Assembly (NCBI GenBank): GCA_029260235.1
Contig: JAJDDP010000011.1
Location: 1 to 63,996, forward strand
Reading direction: 5' to 3'
Length of the DNA stretch: 63,996 nucleotides
Origin: Phycisphaerae bacterium
GTDB taxonomy: Bacteria > Planctomycetota > Phycisphaerae > UBA1845
Shown: positions 61,298 through 63,996 of the stretch, piece by piece
Layout of the letters: each line of letters opens with the position of its first letter
Numbering within the stretch: the first letter of the stretch is position 1
Notes under the pieces: generated by a model
Database searches by the model: none
Seen by the model: the letters and a program-made list of their open reading frames with translations, nothing else
What the model was told of the DNA's origin: nothing
Translations under genes and position numbers: made by a program

Positions 61298-62584
61298 ATG
61301 AAGTCCCACGACGAGTCCCCTCAAGCGTTTGCCGAATTAGGTATTGGCCTCCCGCTCCTGCGGGCATTGAGAAAGGTCAAGTTCACCGAACCGAGCGATA
61401 TTCAGGCTGCCATGATCCCCGCTGCCCTAACCGGCAAGGACATCATGGGGCAAGCCCGCACCGGCACCGGCAAGACGGCTGCCTTTGCTCTGCCGGCACT
61501 GCAACAGATAGGCGATACGACCGAGTTTCAGGCGATCTGCCTCTGCCCCACCCGCGAGTTGGCGGTACAGGTAGCCGCTGAGGTACGAAGGCTAGCTGAG
61601 TTCACCGAGGTCCGTTGCTTCCCGGTCTACGGGGGACAGCGTATTACCACCCAACTACATTTGATGGGCAAGCGGCATCAGTTTCTGGTGGGAACGCCTG
61701 GCCGGGTTCTCGATTTACTCCGCCGCAGAGCTATCAGCTTCGAGCACATTAAGGTAGCTATCCTCGATGAAGTGGATCGCATGCTGGACATCGGATTCCG
61801 CGATGACATCAAGGCGATCCTCTCCCATATCAAGGGCAAGCATCAGACCATCTTCGTCTCAGCCACCATCGACGACGAGATCAAGCGGTTGGCTAAGAAC
61901 TACATGACTGATCCGCTCGACGTGAACGTATCTAAGGACGAGATTTCCGTGGATAAGATCGACCAGAACTATTGCACGGTCGAGCGCGTCGATAAGTACC
62001 GTCTTCTGAGTATGCTACTCAAGGCTGAAAAGCCGAAGCTAGCCATCGTGTTCTGCAATACCAAGCATGCCGTCCGCAAATTGGCTAAGAAGCTCCACCG
62101 CGACGGCATCGAAGCCAAGGAGATTCACGGCGACCTCGTGCAGCAGAAGCGCGAAAAGGTGATGGACCGCTTCCGCAAGCACCATATTCAGGTGCTCATT
62201 GCCACCGACTTGGCTGCCCGCGGCATTGATGTCTCAGCCATCACCCACATCATCAACTACGACATTCCGCAAGACATCCAAGTCTATGTGCATCGTATCG
62301 GTCGTACAGGCCGCATGGGCGCCATTGGCAAGGCCATTACCTTCGTCACCCGCGAGGAAGGCGACCAGCTGACCGAGGTCGAAAAGCTGATCAACCGCCA
62401 GATCCCCGAACTCATCGTCGAGGGCTTCGTCGAGACCGCCCGACCCGAAGAGGTGAAGCACGATCCAACCCCCTCACACGGCCGGCTCAAAGAATCGGTC
62501 TTCGGATCTACCGACGCCGATTCCGCCCCGAAGAGAACACTAGGCAGCAAGTTCAGGCCCCTGCGGCGTAGACGACGCGTTTAG
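61298..62584 (+). CDS. DEAD-box RNA helicase (DEVD variant)
   Basis: A 428-residue ATP-dependent RNA helicase. FAELGIG starts the Q-motif region, Walker A is ARTGTGKT (Lys59), then PTRELAVQ, GTPGRVLDLL, SATIDDE, ARGIDV and HRIGRTGRMG. Motif II reads DEVD (157-160) instead of DEAD; the catalytic Asp-Glu pair is intact. AGGAG five bases before the ATG fixes the start. The C-terminus is short and basic (FRPLRRRRRV). It may act in ribosome assembly or RNA decay. Confidence 0.96.
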   Translation: MKSHDESPQAFAELGIGLPLLRALRKVKFTEPSDIQAAMIPAALTGKDIMGQARTGTGKTAAFALPALQQIGDTTEFQAICLCPTRELAVQVAAEVRRLAEFTEVRCFPVYGGQRITTQLHLMGKRHQFLVGTPGRVLDLLRRRAISFEHIKVAILDEVDRMLDIGFRDDIKAILSHIKGKHQTIFVSATIDDEIKRLAKNYMTDPLDVNVSKDEISVDKIDQNYCTVERVDKYRLLSMLLKAEKPKLAIVFCNTKHAVRKLAKKLHRDGIEAKEIHGDLVQQKREKVMDRFRKHHIQVLIATDLAARGIDVSAITHIINYDIPQDIQVYVHRIGRTGRMGAIGKAITFVTREEGDQLTEVEKLINRQIPELIVEGFVETARPEEVKHDPTPSHGRLKESVFGSTDADSAPKRTLGSKFRPLRRRRRV

Positions 62585-62598
62585 GCAATCACCCCTTT

Positions 62599-62617
62599 GA
62601 GGCCCTGTCTTGGCCTC
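62599..62617 (+). terminator. Hairpin after the helicase gene, possible terminator
   Basis: GAGGCC and GGCCTC pair perfectly around a seven-base loop, 15 bases past the helicase stop codon, and two G-U pairs can extend the stem. No T run follows. Between 62618 and 62741 nothing else was found. Confidence 0.35.
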
Positions 62618-62741
62618 GGGCTGCATGTAGCCTGTCATTTGATTGACACCCGCAAAGCGCACTCCTACCCTGATCTTCCAATAACTCGACTGCCCGATTT
62701 CGGGCGGTCGGAAGAAGTACCCAGATCTTGGAGGGATTGGT

Positions 62742-63770
62742 ATGCGGCGACTTGCGATTGTCTCCTGCGTCGGTCTCGTGCTCTTCGGGTCAACGGTTGC
62801 ACTGCGATTGGCCATCGGCGATGAAGTCGTTGACAATGCCGTGATCGCTCACAAGCGGCTGAAGGAATTGTACGTGGCCGTTCAAATCTACTGGAATGAT
62901 AACGAACTGCAACTCGACGACCCCTTGCGCCTGGTCGATGATTCTAATCTGAGCCCAGAGGTGTTCTGGCATCCGGGCGACAGCGATCCCGCGCCGACTG
63001 TGATTGATAATTCCATCGCCAATGCACCCAACAGTGCTCAAATCAGCTTCTTGTTTCAAACGGGGACAGAAGAGTTTAGCGGCGATGATTTCCTCATCTG
63101 GGACGCGAGCCCATGGAACAACGCGGGTCGTTTTTCTAGCTTCATAACCGCTGATGGCAGCATCGAAACGATTCCTCATGTAGACCTTCCAGTCCCAACG
63201 AACGTGAGCATCGCCCAAGCTCATCTCAAGCGGATCAGCCGGGCTCTGAATTCTTATCAGAGTGACTATTTTGAGATCTACCCCGATAGTCTCGGTGATC
63301 TCATGCCTAGCTCCCAAGTAAAATCACCGCGTTCATTCTGGAATCCAGGTGACGCCGACCCGATGCCCACCGCAATCACCAATGACCTGCCGGACGCATT
63401 GAACAGCGCCAGTATCAGCTTTGACTACCTGGTTGCGGGCATGACCTATGATGACGTAACGTCGGAGACCATTATGCTGCGGGACAACTCCCCGGCGAAC
63501 AACGACGGCCTTGGGATCAACATCGTGCTTGGCCCTTTGCACTACGCTGGCTCGGTTCGCTTCATCCCGACCGATGGTTTCGGTGACATCAACGGTGATG
63601 ATCGAATCGACTTGGCTGATTGGGCGAAGCTTCAGTGGTGCCATTCCGGGTGGTTCGACGAAGTCACCGACGACTCCTGCCGGGTTCTTGATTTTGACTA
63701 CGATGGGAACATCACCTTTGTCGATAACGCGTCGTTTCTTGACGTGATGACAGGACCCGTCTGGCCATGA
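62742..63770 (+). CDS. Secreted protein with duplicated domain and dockerin-like C-terminus
   Basis: A 342-residue exported protein; GGAGG precedes the ATG and the signal peptide spans about residues 1-27. Two similar modules follow: a helix (AHKRLKELYVAVQIYWNDN and later AHLKRISRALNSYQSDY), then FWHPGDSDPAPT and FWNPGDADPMPT, then ISFLFQTG or ISFDYLVAG. The C-terminus GDINGDDRIDLADWAKLQ and LDFDYDGNITFVDNASFL are two EF-hand-like calcium loops in dockerin arrangement. It could be displayed by binding a cohesin-like partner. No function is known. Confidence 0.8.
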   Translation: MRRLAIVSCVGLVLFGSTVALRLAIGDEVVDNAVIAHKRLKELYVAVQIYWNDNELQLDDPLRLVDDSNLSPEVFWHPGDSDPAPTVIDNSIANAPNSAQISFLFQTGTEEFSGDDFLIWDASPWNNAGRFSSFITADGSIETIPHVDLPVPTNVSIAQAHLKRISRALNSYQSDYFEIYPDSLGDLMPSSQVKSPRSFWNPGDADPMPTAITNDLPDALNSASISFDYLVAGMTYDDVTSETIMLRDNSPANNDGLGINIVLGPLHYAGSVRFIPTDGFGDINGDDRIDLADWAKLQWCHSGWFDEVTDDSCRVLDFDYDGNITFVDNASFLDVMTGPVWP

Positions 63771-63948
63771 TCCATGCACTCGCACGGCAGCAAAACCTGC
63801 CTCCTGCCGCGTAGTTAGCCCGTCTGGCTCCAGCCTACCGATCCCAGCGGATCGCCCCGATCGGGTCGATCTTGTCCTGCCTCTGTCCTGAAACGAGATT
63901 CCGACTATACTGCGGGGCTTGTTACTTGCGACGGAATCAGGACGCCCC

Positions 63949-63996
63949 ATGATCGAACAGCATCTCATCCGAAATTTCGGCATCATTGCCCACATC
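63949..63996 (+). CDS. lepA: Elongation factor 4 (LepA), first 16 codons
   Basis: MIEQHLIRNFGIIAHI matches the LepA start (xIRNFSIIAHIDHGKST), with the P-loop expected just outside the window. BipA/TypA begins similarly (RNIAIIAHVDHG) but RNF..IAHI favours LepA. The rest of the gene lies beyond the window. The 178 bases before it hold no gene. Confidence 0.75.
   Translation, partial: MIEQHLIRNFGIIAHI

Noticed and set aside
1-63996. tRNA, rRNA, tmRNA, RNase P, CRISPR arrays, IS elements
   Set aside because: Intergenic regions over 100 bases were read for conserved RNA ends, repeats and transposase genes; none was found. Small structured RNAs could still be missed by eye.

Overview
The window (about 64 kb, GC-rich, densely coded on both strands) looks like a chromosomal segment of a Planctomycetota bacterium, probably of the Phycisphaerae or a related group. 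The evidence is indirect: a PEP-CTERM-anchored protein, a dockerin-like/EF-hand C-terminus, an H-x9-DG type C-terminal tail, a small-zinc-ribbon membrane protein, many large secreted proteins without obvious homologues, an extended LeuRS with an insertion before the VNWCP segment, and HflK/HflC-like SPFH genes beside ABC-2 exporters. I saw no rRNA, tRNA, CRISPR array, transposase, integrase or phage gene, so this reads as core chromosome.

Layout. 1-6.3 kb: a gene tail with a strong terminator, a type 4 uracil-DNA glycosylase, an alpha/beta hydrolase, two secreted proteins of unknown function in a minus-strand pair, and a Gly/Ser/Asp-rich lipoprotein. 6.5-16.4 kb: leuS, a 998-residue secreted protein, a secreted Cys-rich tandem-repeat protein with a clear terminator, a seven-iron-type ferredoxin and a zinc-ribbon membrane protein. 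16.5-21 kb: rplU diverging from topA, then an isochorismatase-family hydrolase. 21-31.4 kb: a membrane island with three SPFH proteins, an ABC ATPase, two ABC-2 type permeases (one divergent) and a large membrane-anchored helical protein. 31.5-38.3 kb: a housekeeping run behind a good promoter: pheA, aroF, tpiA, secG, yicC, gmk, rpoZ, coaC, coaB. 38.3-43.3 kb (minus): an S41-like protein lacking its catalytic residues, a PlsC-type acyltransferase and a glycogen branching enzyme. 43.4-50.5 kb: yjbQ and a membrane protein (plus), xseA/xseB and a hexapeptide acetyltransferase (minus), then a GNAT enzyme, a polysaccharide flippase and a glycosyltransferase (plus), which suggest surface polysaccharide work. 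50.5-51.6 kb: a structured non-coding stretch with a 29-codon hydrophobic ORF and terminator, then a PEP-CTERM protein. 51.7-57.8 kb (minus): lipoprotein, YfgM-like protein, RND membrane-fusion protein and RND pump. 58.3-64 kb (plus): a secreted GyrI-like protein, sucD, a CPBP protease, a DEAD-box helicase, a duplicated-domain secreted protein with a dockerin-like end, and the first codons of lepA.

Most unusual points: the three-SPFH/ABC exporter island; the Cys-rich repeat protein; coaC and coaB lying in one frame divided by a single UGA; an S41 protease fold with Ser to Gly and Lys to Asn at the catalytic positions; a GNAT gene whose coding sequence extends past any canonical start codon; and the structured small-peptide locus near 50.5-51.0 kb. 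Assignments rest on motif reading by eye; no database search was run.
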